Under the pieces are notes generated by a model, which saw only the letters and a program-made list of their open reading frames with translations, searched no databases and was not told where the DNA came from. From Spinacia oleracea (lineage: Eukaryota > Streptophyta > Magnoliopsida > Caryophyllales > Amaranthaceae): a stretch of 64,000 nucleotides of DNA. Of the stretch, positions 45,690 through 58,200 are shown piece after piece. Each line of letters opens with the position of its first letter. Position 1 is the stretch's first letter. The position numbers were made by a program, and so were the translations under genes. The stretch is taken from contig NC_079487.1 of NCBI RefSeq assembly GCF_020520425.1, forward strand, positions 44,895,219 to 44,959,218, in the 5' to 3' direction.

Positions 45690-48600
45690 TAGAAATGTCT
45701 ACTGTTGCTGCTGCCGCCGCCTTGACCTCTGCTTCGTAGAACTACAGTCCATCCTCACATCGCCAACCTAAGATAAGAGAGAAAGTAGTAGTACTCAAGA
45801 AGACTCCATAATCAGTAGCCTCAAGGGATTATCCACTTTCTTTAACAGGTTAGGAGCTTGAGCATGAAACTCTCTGATGTTGCTGCTGCTTTGATTTGTA
45901 ATTTGGAGGTACCAATCCCCGGCTTAAATGTCTGTTGCTGCTGCTGATGCTTTCATTATTTGACCGTTAACTTCTACAATGAATGTCAAAAAAACCACTC
46001 AGTCAGAAAATAGAAACAATGAATATGTGTTACAGCCATACGGGAGAAACTCAAATGCCCCAAATCGTGAAGATACCCTCCCCGAGTCCCTGAATATCTA
46101 CCAAAAATGAAAACGAAGAACTTCTCCGTGCTCTAAACCTATATATTTCTTAAAAAACAGTTCCCAACTTCATCCTCATCATCTAATAATCTATTAATCT
46201 ATCATCAAACATGGGAAAGGCAATACTTCATACAAGTAAATACCCTACCAAGTAAATAATATATTATGTTTTACTCTTTTACCACTAACAAGACAATTTG
46301 TTATATAACTCGTATGCGTGTGATAAAAGGAAAAGAACTTAACAAAAGGTCCCAATGAGAGCAAATAACAACAGCCCCTGCAGTTGGAATGTCCTCCCCA
46401 GTCCCCATCTTCACCAAGGAACTTTACCTGGACCAATTTCAAACCTCATTAGTACTAGAATTGAATAAGTTGGTTGTCCGACAGTATATTGTAAGATTAT
46501 AATCCACAAAACAAATATTCATAGAACCCAAATAATAATCTACCTATTATCGATCTCCCAGATAAGAACCCAAAACAATTGGGTGTTACCTCCTAATCTT
46601 ATATAGCATCGATCTCGACCTAGACATAACATAAACAGCCCATCATTCCAAACTTCAAGGACACAAAAAAGAGAAGTAAGACAATGAGTAGTAAACATTG
46701 GATGGAGAAGATACTCTATGACAAAATATTCAATATGATGGATAAGTCAAAAGAAGAGACTGGACAAATATGAAATTAAGAAACCACATAGGAAACAAGC
46801 ACACTGGTTTAACCAACCTATAGGCTATAGGAGGTAATATCTAATAAAGCGTGAAGATACCCTCCCCGAGTCCCTGAACATCTACCAAAAATGAAAACCA
46901 AGAACTTCTCCGTGCTCTAAACCTATCTACTTCTTAAAAAAAAAGTTCCCAACTTCATCCTCATGACTCTAGTATCTATCAATCTAGCATCAAACGTGGG
47001 ATAATTATGTTTTACTCTTTTATGAATAATAAGACACTTTGTTATATAACTCGTATGCGTGTGATAAAATGAGAAAGAACTAACCAAAAGGTCCCAAGGA
47101 GAGAAAATAGCAACAACTATTATCCTCGAATGCCACTTGAAGATCATCTCTGGCAAGAATAGCCTCAATTCCAACAATGGATAAAGCCATGACCTCTTCT
47201 TGGAACCTTCATAGAAAAACCTCACATGAGACATTTCATCAAACAAATATATTAGCTAGATGATCATTCATGCAAGAAAGTAGCAATCTCAAGGTAAAGT
47301 AGGGAGGAATTATTTGGATATATAGCAATATCAGATCTCATAGCTCAGGGATAATTGAAGTTAAAATAGCTGAAGAAATCTACCAAATATAAACTGTCCC
47401 TGATAATTACAAATCATCTCACAGAGCGAAGTCATATGTACAAAACATGATTTAGATCTGTCATGGGTTTCTAGACTCCAAAATCAAAAAAACAAAATTA
47501 CATATAAGGAAGTACCTACGCGCTAATAATTTATCATTAGTATACGATAAGCCAATATCACCCACAACTAAGCACTAAAATAAGCGAAGTAATTCGGGTC
47601 CTAACCTAAATAGACAAGTGATTCGGGTTCTAATCTAAATAGACAAGTAATTCGGGTTCTAACCTAAATAGACAACTAACTATACAAAGAGAACACTAGA
47701 ATTCTTCAATAGCAAACACATTTTACCTCTCGCCCAGTGGTAAATTATCAAAACACCAGTTCCAAACTTCCAATAGCTTCATCATCCTCAGAATATGGCA
47801 TCACAAAAAGCCAGTGTTCTTGCTAGGAATATCCATCCTCTACACCTTTCTCACTAATTCAACCCATTAACCAATGCCCGCAATACTCAGTTAGGCAACA
47901 GGAAAGAATTCATCGTCTTAACTGACAAAACTTCAAGAAAATTAACAAAACATATAAACCAACACTCACTCCACAAATCACTCATTCAAGCTATTCATCA
48001 TCCAAATCCTTAATGCTGGTAGAATCTCATTAAATTTCCAAAGGTATCCGAATTAATATAACCTAATTTAGAGCATACATAATAAATCAAACAAATTAAC
48101 TTACAACACAAAATCCAAACTCTCAATATCTTACGATCATAGCAATCTTAACTATATCAATAAATAGGCAAATGCGATAAATTATCACAGCAAATGCATA
48201 AGTTGGAAATTGAATACAGAAGAAATTGAATACCACTTTCTGGAGCATCTTGATGACAACCATAGTCTCGTGCACTCGTGCTTGAACATCTTTCGAGCCT
48301 GAAGAACAATTTAGTTTCAAAATAATTAAAACATTAATTTCTAAAGAACGAGAATTGCTTCCTAGCAGAAAAATTACAAAATTAGATGAAATTTAAAGAG
48401 AATTACTTCTACAATAACCACAATTACACAAACCCTATAAATTAAAAAAGTAGAATTAGAAAATAATTCAATAATTCAGAATTAATTCAGGTAAATTGAG
48501 AGATTACAGAGGGAATAATGTAATTCAATTAGACAAACAGACAAAGAGGACAAAGGAGGAGCAACACATACCTAGACCAAGCCCGGCGGCCGGCGAATTT

Positions 48601-48795
48601 GAAACAATGCTGACATTCACCCGATTTGAGTTTGTGGTTTTGTGAGACAGCGGCGGTGGAGATGAGTCTTTAGACACCGGCGATGGAGTTCAGTCCCAAA
48701 TCTCTGAATTAGAGGAGAGAAACCCTAATAATTGAACATTAGAGATGCCCGTAGATTTTGCCAAACATCAGAGACTTTGGAGTGAGTTTAGAAGA
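45690..48795 (-). ncRNA. possible spliced transcript, minus strand, product unknown
   Basis: A leader-like first exon ends at 48,572 with GGTCTAG and a GTATGT donor. It contains CTCTCTC runs, AGGGTTTCTCTCC and a CCGCCG-rich part. A second exon of 65 bases (48,234-48,298) has TTCTTCAG before it and GTATTC after it. A last exon may begin at 45,767 after TTATCTTAG and hold a CAG-rich stretch ending in TAG at 45,699. Middle exons near 47,100-47,250 and 46,380-46,440 resemble each other. No reading frame joins these into a known protein, so a noncoding RNA or a decayed gene is equally possible. Confidence 0.3.
46040..47250. repeat. duplicated block of about 400 bp
   Basis: 46,065-46,440 and 46,855-47,150 share GAAGATACCCTCCCCGAGTC, CTTCTCCGTGCTCTAAACCT, GTTATATAACTCGTATGCGT and AAAAGGTCCCAA in the same order. 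The start points are about 800 bp apart. The copies have diverged by substitutions and indels. Confidence 0.75.
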
Positions 48796-48979
48796 GAGAG
48801 AAAATTTTAACCATTTACATAATTTTCACTTTTACAAAAGAAAAAAAGATAAATAAATAAAATTTTGAAATTTGAAATTGAAATCAGAAATGTTAGAGAG
48901 AGAATGAAAAAATAAAGGGAAAAGAAAAAGGAGTGGGCCAAACCAATAAAACCCACCTGCAATTACATATGTGTCCTTA

Positions 48980-49001
48980 GTATACCATTTAAATGGTATA
49001 C
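48980..49001. repeat. 22-bp perfect palindrome, right copy
   Basis: Identical to 37,640-37,661. Flanking bases differ. Confidence 0.8.
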
Positions 49002-49204
49002 CCAGTAGTGATTTAGAAGGCCTCCTCAGGTCTATACTGGATCCTGAATATTTTCAGATTGGCATTTATCAGGGCTCAGGTCACACTTCAAGGAAGGGCA
49101 ATTGTGTCATTTTACACCCGGGTAGATGATAAACACCATGCGAGATGCCGGATGTGATACCTTTTACGTCAACCCCACAATGGTTATAGATTGAGCAATT
49201 TCAG

Positions 49205-50562
49205 GAGTTATGCATAAAGTTGGGGTCCAACCTTTCACAATTTTCACCGTTTGGGACCTGCACCTTTTTTTTCACCGTTAAGGACCTACTATTCATTTTT
49301 CGGTCAAATTCAACCAAAACATAAAAAAATTTAGTCCTTTTAGTTAAAAGCTTAGGTCCTTGAGTTAAAATCCACTTGACACAACTACAATTATTTTTGC
49401 TATTTTTAACGCGCGTGTGCTCAATAGCCAATGAAAAAAAGAGAACTAAATTTTTTTTTTGTAGGGAATAAAATTTAAATCAATTTTATTTTGAAGGAAA
49501 GAAAAGTTGTTCAGTCCAAATACAATTGTTTGGTCATATCTCAAAATACCCAGAAAAGAATAGAAAATTAATATTCGACCAAAGAGTTTCCAGAAAAATG
49601 CCACAAAAATGTAATGCTAGTAAAATAAAGATGAAAAACATTAATTAAAAAGAAATGGTGCATGTGTCACCTGGAAATCGAAGTTAAGGCTAAGGTGCTG
49701 CAAAAATGAGTTGCGATAGTAGGTAACTACATGCCATAGTCATAGACATTGATTTTAAGTTGTTGTTAAGTGATGCGGCGTTGTTGTATTTCAACCTTGA
49801 AATGCAGCAAATTATTTACCGATTTTTTAATTACAAATTACACTTTTTCTCCTATGGGTTCCGGGTGTGGAGTGATCTACTATGTACGAAACAGTATATC
49901 TTCCACAATTTTCTTCTTCTCTATGTCTATTTGTTAACAATAGGGTCTTATCTTCATCAAAAGTAGCTCATCGATTATCCGAGAGCTCCAGTATGATTAT
50001 ACTGCTCTTTTGCTCGTATCCATCTCTTCTTCCCCTCTATTAATTCTAAAATCAAGCCTATCCTTACCTAATTTACAAGAAAAACATCAAAATTTTAAAC
50101 GTTGGGCTCGGATTTAGTATTGAATTTTTGAAAATCACGGTACCTCCAATGCAAAATTGATTGAAATAAGTGGAAATTTCTTAATATTCGGGACGGGAGT
50201 GACGACATAAGGGATGAAGAGAGAAAATTGATAATACCCAGAAATTTTGGAAAATTGTGAGAATTGATTGAAAATGATGTGATTTAGGTGATCAAATTGT
50301 AATGAAAACGGATGAAAATATGCAGGGAAAGAAAGGGGAGGAGCTAGGAATCAATTGCGCTTTTTTTATTTTGCTGTAAAAAGTATTAAAAATTTAATTT
50401 TAAAGGACCTTACCTTTTTAGTTTTTACATTAACCACCGGTGAGTTAAAGTTGGGTTAAGTGGCCGGAAAATAAAATGAGGTCCTAAAAGGTGAAAAAAA
50501 AAGGTGTAGGTCCTTAAAGGAGAAAAATGTGAAAGGTTAAACCCCATCCTTTATCTTAACTC
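49205..50562. mobile_element. Mutator-like element 2, non-autonomous
   Basis: 1358 bp with inverted ends GAGTTATGCATAAAGTTGGG and, reversed, GAGTTAAGATAAAGGATGGG. Similarity continues through GGACCTRCACC and TTCACC words for over 100 bp. Exact 10-bp target duplications, GCAATTTCAG, lie at 49,195-49,204 and 50,563-50,572. No transposase is present. Confidence 0.85.
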
Positions 50563-50572
50563 GCAATTTCAG

Positions 50573-51018
50573 TGTAAAGTGTAAACTGTAAAGTTTCAAC
50601 TTTGCCTCACGGGAAGGATAAAAGATGGTCCCTAGTTTCTCATGCGCATGGATACTTTATTTGGAGGTTGCATAATATAATTATAATGGATTGTGGGGGC
50701 ATGCAGTAAAATTTATTGAACCATCAACCAATTAACTGTGTCTGTAACCTAGAACCCTGAAATTTGTTCAAATTCAAAACGCCAAAAGTGGCATAATCAA
50801 CTAACGCCCTGACATCATGAGAAACACATAGCTTATCATCATAATATTCACTCACAAGATCTTAATAATATAATATGACTCTAAGCCATTCAAAGTCTTC
50901 AGTAGATTTTAAATTGGGCATTAATTGTTATTTGGCACAATAAATGGACAAGAAACGAGGATTTTTACCATAAAATCGATTGCATAAGACCCCTTGAACT
51001 CGGTCATAAACAAGTACA
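50573..51018. other. intergenic sequence
   Basis: No coding sequence or bounded repeat recognised. Confidence 0.5.
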
Positions 51019-51028
51019 AGACCACGCC

Positions 51029-51811
51029 TTTTTTTTTTCCTTTTTTTTTTTGACAATAGCTAAAGATCCTTATACTATGTTATACGAAAATGAAAACCCG
51101 GCTACTCGACAGTTGTTGGCAATGTTGTGCGCTCTCTGGACTTGTTGTCGATCCGCTTTAGTGATGACACATGCCTTAAAGGTAGAAGCGACCTCCCTGA
51201 TTCGTGCCAACGTCCATAATATGGTAATGTGTGGCTCCTTTGTTGTATTCTCCAAATTGGATAATAGGGTTGTTGAGTCCGTTAAGATTAAAACCTCATC
51301 AATACCTTGGTTTTTGCACCATAAAATTCCATTGAGGCATGCTTGAGCTTCCGAATGCAACGGTGTGTGAGCTAACCCATAGGATCCTCCCCCGTCTGTT
51401 GTTGACTTCGTGGGTGGAGTATAGATGGCCCATCCTGCTCCTGCTTTCCTTGTGTGCTTGTCCCATGATCCATCAACCTGCAAAACAAGGTTAGGATAAA
51501 AGGATTGTTCCTTGCCAAGTTGGACGTGGTGGAATCCAGGAGGTTGGACTAAGTGTTGTGTATTCAAAGAAGCATCATTATTCCCTGGTTCGAGTCGGTT
51601 GTTCTTGAAAATTTTGCACTTATGAACTTCTTGTGATACACCAATCAAAATTCTCCTTGCATGTCCCTCCTCATTCTTGTGGATTCTAGCATTTCTTGCC
51701 AACCACAAACTCCATAAGATTGCCACAAAGGTATCAATTCTCAAACTGTCCTTTCCATCCTCGCTACGAAAGAGCAGGATATATCGTTGGAACCATTCCT
51801 CAAAGCCAATG
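51029..51811 (-). mobile_element. 5'-truncated LINE fragment with RNase H domain
   Basis: The element lies on the minus strand with an A-rich tail (T-runs at 51,029-51,051 on the plus strand). It is flanked by AGACCACGCCTTTT at 51,019-51,032 and 51,812-51,825. A poly(A) tail, 5' truncation and a 10-14 bp duplication are the marks of LINE insertion by target-primed reverse transcription. Confidence 0.8.
51070..51811 (-). pseudogene. LINE ORF2 C-terminus: RNase H-like domain
   Basis: About 245 residues of an open frame. Residues WSLWLARNARI in the first part match the linker after the reverse transcriptase in plant LINE proteins. The RNase H fold (RVT_3 type) follows with LQVDGSWD, LHSEAQACLNGI and LILTDSTTLL, giving the D-E-D acids. 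The frame continues nine codons into flanking target DNA and has no native start. The endonuclease and RT are missing, so it is a relic although the frame is intact, which suggests a fairly recent insertion. Confidence 0.85.
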
Positions 51812-51825
51812 AGACCACGCCTTTT

Positions 51826-52089
51826 GAGTTCATTCAAATAAGGCTAGCTAATAAATAGTTTTATGCCTAACAGCAGATACGAGTCGGGTTGAGTCTGTGA
51901 GCTTAATGTTTTTCTCTGACCATAGTTTAGATTGCTTCATGTAGTGAACTAATTTCCATTTCTTTGTTACTATGCGCAATTAGACATTTAGGGGTACAAG
52001 GGGTACCGTTGCCCATCCATTCCCTAGGTCCGTGGAAAAATATTTAATAGTAACAAGTTTTTCGTATATATTTAAAATTCCCTATTATG
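51826..52089. other. intergenic sequence
   Basis: Nothing recognised. Confidence 0.5.
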
Positions 52090-52097
52090 TATCACAT

Positions 52098-52236
52098 AAA
52101 TGAGTTTGTCTCAGTTGGTAGAGTGTTTAGCCTCATTATGTTGGAACACAAATGAGTTTGTCTCAGTTGGTTGAGTGTTTAGCCTCATTATGTTGGAGCA
52201 AAAGAGGTGCAGGGGTTGAGTCCTAGTAACTCTTAT
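52098..52236 (+). mobile_element. tRNA-derived SINE-like sequence with duplicated head
   Basis: GTCTCAGTTGGTTGAG resembles a tRNA A box and GGGGTTGAGTCCT a B box, about 45 bases apart, as in tRNA-derived SINEs or decayed tRNA genes. The head is duplicated with a 52-bp period (52,098 and 52,150), so there are two A boxes and one B box. No tRNA cloverleaf is evident. Confidence 0.45.
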
Positions 52237-53471
52237 GTTTCACCACTTTTTTTCCCATTTATTTAGCTCCTTAATGTTTTACTTTCTCATTGTTTAGCAC
52301 TTAATAGTTTTTCCACCATTTAACTATTTATTGAATTTAGTCTTCTCTTCTATCAACTCTTTAATGATTTTGGTTATATCATTTGTGAGTTTCTTTTTTA
52401 CTCGTTTAATTTCAATTACATAGATACATCATGTTTTGTGAATTTCACTTTTGTACCTAGCTAAAATTAGTTGCATGGGTTATGTAATTTTTTAAAAATA
52501 AAATTTGTGAACACAATTAATGCTAGGTGTCTTTTTTTTTATTTTTTTAATTTCATTAACGGTTTTTATATACACAGTTCACTACTCCCTTTGTTTTTCT
52601 AATTGTTCTATTGTTTATCGAATATACTGAAAGACTAGTAAATAGTTGATAATATAAATGAAATGAACGGTGGGTTTAGATTTTAATTATTTAGAATAAA
52701 ATATTGCGGAGTACAACGAGTAATTTTGACCCCTATTTTAATACCGTAAGTAGACCATTTTTTTGAATCCTTTTTATAGCGGAATTGGACCCGGACATTT
52801 TTTCCTTTGGTAGACTATAAGAATTTTTATTCGTACCCCCATTTCTCAAATCATGAATCCGCCACTGCATGTAGTACACATTTAGGACAAATAAAAAAAA
52901 CTTTCACATGACTATGTTTTTTAAAAATATAAATCATAAAATATAGTTAAAGTATAGTGTGTGAATAACGTAAAAGTCAAAATTGCAACCGCTGAAAACA
53001 AAGAAAAAGTATTCCTTTCACAAACATATTCAAGCAATCATTTTTGGAAAAATTGACGTTACCGGTTCCAACTTCGGAAGATCATTTTTAAAATTTCTCA
53101 TTTTTTTATAAATCAATGGTGGTCTTAACATTGGGGCATCTCCATTATAAACAGTCCTTACACATTATTAACCTATTGATCAGTTAAGATAGCCACCTGA
53201 CATGTTTTTATCGGTTGATTGATTATTTTTTTATTCTTAATTTACTTCCTCTGCTTCCATGTGCTACCCTTCTCACACCATAATCACCACCAGCTAGATA
53301 TTTAAATTCTAACCTCCACCCGCATCGGAGACGGAAATATATCCATCTCTCTCCTCCCTCACAACCACCCCATTTTCTCTTTCCTCCCAAACAACTACCC
53401 CACTTTCTCTCTCCATTAAATATTAAGTGCCACCAACATTGTTTTTTCTCCCTCAATTGATTATTTTTTTT
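52237..53471. other. A/T-rich intergenic sequence
   Basis: A possible truncated Stowaway end (ACTCCCTTTGTTTTTC, 52,584) lacks a partner. CT-rich sequence at 53,335-53,420 is low complexity. No gene. Confidence 0.45.
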
Positions 53472-53845
53472 GGTTTTTCTACCCTTGTAGTTCTTTGATA
53501 TGTTGTACCCAAACGTTTTACATTTTACACATTGTACCCTTGAAGTTGCAAAAATTAATTATTTTTATCCTTGTCGTCAACCCAATGTTAACGAGTTACG
53601 TTATATTTTATTAAAAATAAAGATTTTTCTACTTTAATGTTTGATTAACAACAAACATAAAGTTGATTATAATATAGAAAAACCTTAGTTTGTTTAAAAA
53701 CTAACGGAATTTTAAACGTCGATTAACAACAAGGATACATTGACTAAATTTTACAAGTACATGGGTACAATGTGGAAGTTTTTAAATGCATGGGTACAAC
53801 ATAGAAATCAAAGAATACATGCAGGGGTACAACGTAGAAAGACCC
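53472..53845. mobile_element. small inverted-repeat element, Mutator-like or fold-back
   Basis: 374 bp whose ends are inverted: GGTTTTTCTACCCTTGTA and, reversed, GGGTCTTTCTACGTTGTACC. Internal GATATGTTGTACCC / GATTTCTATGTTGTACCC also pair. Flanks are A/T-rich and no exact duplication is visible, so the class is uncertain. Confidence 0.45.
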
Positions 53846-55265
53846 TAATTTTGTTTACTAAATTCAGTATGCAATAATACAAATACGAGAGTCAATTTTG
53901 ATTTACTCATCAATTTCAACTAATTGGCCAATTTAATTCCATGATCAATTCCCATCTCTTACCCCGCCACCCCCAAACCTCCACTTTCCTTAAAAAAATT
54001 GGTGCACACCGGCGGTGGAGGAAGCAACATCAGAGTACACTTCGTGGATGTTATGAAATTTGCAGAAAAATCAATCGAAAAATTGCAAAGCTAAGGTTTG
54101 AGAGAAGTGATCAATTTGGGGTTGGAGTTTGGGCAGCGGGTGCTTGGGTAGGGTGATCAGCGGAGGTAACAATTACGGAGAGTAAGGAGGAGAACGACAA
54201 TGGGATCAGCAAGAAGGGAGACGATAGAAGGGGTTTTTAGCCCAGGTGGCGAAATCGGGTCCAAGAAATACCCAAATGATAAATCTGCGATTTGCTGAGA
54301 TATGTCACTTCTTTCTGGTTGCTGCTAGGATTTAAACTTGGTTCGACCGAGAAGAATTGCGACTGGTTAAACAACGTGGGAGACATATTGGTGGGTTTTA
54401 ATGGGACCATGTTACAATAAATCTACTGGAAGTTAAAGGTTTGCAAGTCAGTTATCGCAAAAGCCTAGCCATTTTTTTTGGTAGGATAGAGAAAATGAGG
54501 AAGATGGCTAAAATTGACGAGATTTTTAGGGATTTAGCATGAACCAAATTAAGGGTTTTGGCATTTAGAAAATTAGAAGTATGAACTTTGATTTGAGGGG
54601 ATGAAGGGGAAAAAGGTTAAAAAAAAGTTATTTTAATCTAATGTAACCTTTTTTTGTAAAGTTATATAAAAAGAATTAAAAAAAATTAAAAAAAAAACTT
54701 ATTTAACAGGTTGTAAGTCACATACTCACATGACCCTATTAGAATGGAGATCCCCGAAGTTAAAACTGTCATAAGTTAATCAAAAGTTATGACCTTTTAA
54801 AGACAATCGGCCATAATTGAAATTGGTAACGCAAATTTTCCTTCATTTTTTAGTCGTTTGACAAAAATAGTTTACACGTAGCTTTTCCTTCCTTTTCAAG
54901 ACATATGATCATAGTGTACTATTTACTTCTTTCTCCACTTTTTCCATCTACTGTTTTATTAATTTTATGTTGCAACATTGACTACTTTGGATTCACTACT
55001 AGTTTCAATCATATGCTTAGTTTTTTTTTTTTAATAAAAAAAATAAAGTGTAAAAATACATTTGTAACGAAAAAAAATCCATGACAAACTATTTTGGGAC
55101 GGAAAGGGTAAAGAAAAAAGAATCAAGAGAAAGAGACGCCAGCTCACACTTCTAACGGCTTGAGTTTGAAGACTTTGAACTTTGCCCTCCCGTGCGCTTT
55201 CTCTCTCCTCCAAAACCCCTGACACCCCCAACAAAAACCCTGCTACAAATCAACCCGACAACACG
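53846..55265. other. intergenic sequence and NRPE5 promoter region
   Basis: No credible gene. The last 100 bp before the NRPE5 start contain CT-rich leader sequence (TTTCTCTCTCC). No clear TATA box was found. Confidence 0.5.
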
Positions 55266-58200
55266 ATGGAGGTGGACGGCGAGATCAACGGCGAGGCTGT
55301 GGGGCGGTGTTTGAGCAGCTTTATAGACGACGGCACAACCGAGAGCCATCGCTACTATTTAGCTCGTAGAACAACGCTGGAGATGCTGAAAGACAGGGGA
55401 TATATTATCCCCTCTTCCGAAATCAATCAAACTCTTCATGAATTCCGCAGTATTTTTGGCCCTAAACCTGACCTTGATCGCCTCCGTATCGCCTCTGTCC
55501 TTCAAGCCGATCAGTCTAAAAGGGTATAAACAAATTTCCTTCCTTTTTCTAAAACCCCTTTTTTTTTGTTAATAATTTTATCATTTTTTGTGAATAATTT
55601 GAGTAATTTGGTTTTGAAATTTGTAGGTTTTGTTTAATTTATGTTAATTTGATAGCTTTGTGTTTGATTTATGTTTGATGTGTTTTGTATGTGTTCACTT
55701 GTTTTATTGTTTAGTTGCTTGACAATTGACTCATGTGCATTACTTGCATGTGCTATTTATTGTACTTGGATGAGCTTGATGAACCTTCTCCCCATTTCTA
55801 AACCCCCATTTTTTTATTAATAAATTTTATCCTTTTTTGTGAATAATTTTAGTAATTGGATTTAGAAATTTGTGGGGTTTGTTTAATTCATGTTAATTTG
55901 ATAGCTTTGTGTTTGATTTATGTATGATGTGTTTTGTATGTGTTCACTTGTTTATCGTTTAGTTGCTTGACAATTGACTCATGTTGCATTGCTTGCATGT
56001 GCTATTTATTGTACTTGGATGAGCTTGGTGAACCTTCTCCCCATTTCCCTTTATGTGTGCGCGCGCCTGTGCTTAAGCGAGTGAGTAGAGAGAGACAGTG
56101 AGAGCTACAAAGTGCGTGGACGGGAGTCAATCCCAGGTCTTGTGTACTGAGTCCTAAACCAAGACTTTAATCACTAAGGTAGTCGTTCTCGAATTTTTTA
56201 TATTATTTTAACTTGTTGAATAAATAGGCGATTGATTAGCTACGGACTATGATGAGTGTTTAATGGGTACCAGCTGGGTATCTGGTGAAGTTTTTGGGAG
56301 AATGTAACCAAATTTGTATACTTTTTATATCATTTCACTGAAGATGTACTGATATTGCATGGCCAATTGGTCGACTTGAGAGCTTGGCCATACAATTTTT
56401 TTCTAGCAAAAAAGATCTGGTTAAATACTCATCTGCGGTGTGGCATTTTAATTGAATGGAAAATGTGTACTTTTGCAGTTTTGAAAGGGTTTGTATCAGT
56501 TTTTGTATGTTTGGTACCTTTGAAGCTGTAGTTGGTGCATATATATATGACTATATGAGTCCATAATTTGATGAGAATGTTGACACTCCAGCTTTCTTGC
56601 ATGCTTCAATTGGATACAAGTGCATTTGTGTACAAATATATGGGTATATTGAGCAGAGATAATGTATAAGAGCAGAAAATGTGACTTCTGATCTTCTGGA
56701 ATTGTCGAGTCATTTCCAGTGTTATATTCTTTGTTCCTGAAATAATTCATGAAATTTTTACTTCATTTGTGATTGTAACACTATCTATGTGCAGTAACAC
56801 TATCTATGTGCAATGAAAATATTCAAACATAGGTCTCTGGGAAATGGGAATGCATTGCCTATCTCCCACTTTCTACGTGCTGTGATTGGCCGTTAAGGTA
56901 GATACATATTTAGTATATACTTGTGTACCTGTAGTTGCGTGACTTAAATAGCTGCATTTGTTACTGTTATATCTAATATATTGAACTGGTGAAGCCCTCA
57001 CTCTCTGCGTTTTGCACTTACCTGTTTCTACTATTAAAATCTGGATAACTCATTTTAATCAGGTTACCTTAATGTCGAATGCAGATCATGGTGATATTCT
57101 GTGGGCCTCAGCTAGTCAAAGTGAATACAGTACGTGGCATTGGAGCCCAGATTGTTAACAAAGAAGGTTTGAATGGCTTGATACTGATATTACAAAGTAA
57201 AATAACAAGCCAAGCTCAGAGAGCTGTGGATCAATTCCAATTTAAAGTTGAGATATTTCAAGTAAGTTTGTGGAATTATATAATACTAAATGCTAATTTC
57301 CCTCGTTGAGTTTCATTCTGTTTCTGGGAGCTCTACATCCTGTTCTGTTGTATAAATTTTTATGACGGGAAGTACTTAAATGGTTAAAGTTTGTTTCAAT
57401 GAAAATTTTCTCTACCTCATGCTTAACTCCCTAAGTGATGTAAACTTTCTCTGCGTCTTCAGATAACTGACTTGCTCGTGAATATCACGAGTCATGTTTT
57501 GAAGCCAAAGCATCAAGTGCTGACTCCTAGGGAGAAAGAAAAGCTCTTGAAGAAATACAATTTGGAAGAAAAGCAGGTAAGCAGCTTATCAACCGCATAT
57601 ACTATGGATAATAAAATTTGTCATGTACAATATATGTTTTTTGAAATATTATGCATTTTAGCTGTATGTTTGTTTGGTGCAACTGTGTATAGAACACCAG
57701 TGATACACATATTATTAGAATTAAGTGGTTCAGTATGAGTCAAGGTCCATTTCGGAATTCCTGAGCCAGTACTCACAAAGTCGCAAACTTCTTTTCGGAG
57801 AATATTTATGTTTTTGTTTTGTGGCAAGGATATGTAGAGGAGGATAGGAAGAAGGGTAAGAAATGGATGAACCGATGAAGGGAGGTAAAGAGGGTTGTTT
57901 TGAGAGTGAGAGAGAGAATGGCATATACTCCCTCCGTTTCAAAAATAATGGGACACTTAACCTTTTCACGCTTGCCAATATAAATGTTTGGACATTAATG
58001 TCTCTAATTTTGTATTCGTAAAAGTTATAAAAAGTTGATATTTTGAAAGTACATATCGAGACGAATCAAACAAGACCTTACACGATTATATTTTTGTTAC
58101 CCGTAAATGACAAATGATAGTCAAATTGAAATCGTGAATAGTGTCAAATATCAAAGTGTCCCTATTATTTTGAAACAGAAGGAGTAGTCAGCAGTGTGGG

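Noticed and set aside
49020..49194. Short coding-like stretch (LLRSILDPEYFQIGIYQGSG)
   Set aside because: Only about 35 residues before stops, with no family recognised.
53223..53456. 77-residue minus-strand frame rich in Gly, Trp and Lys
   Set aside because: It comes from CT-rich low-complexity DNA.
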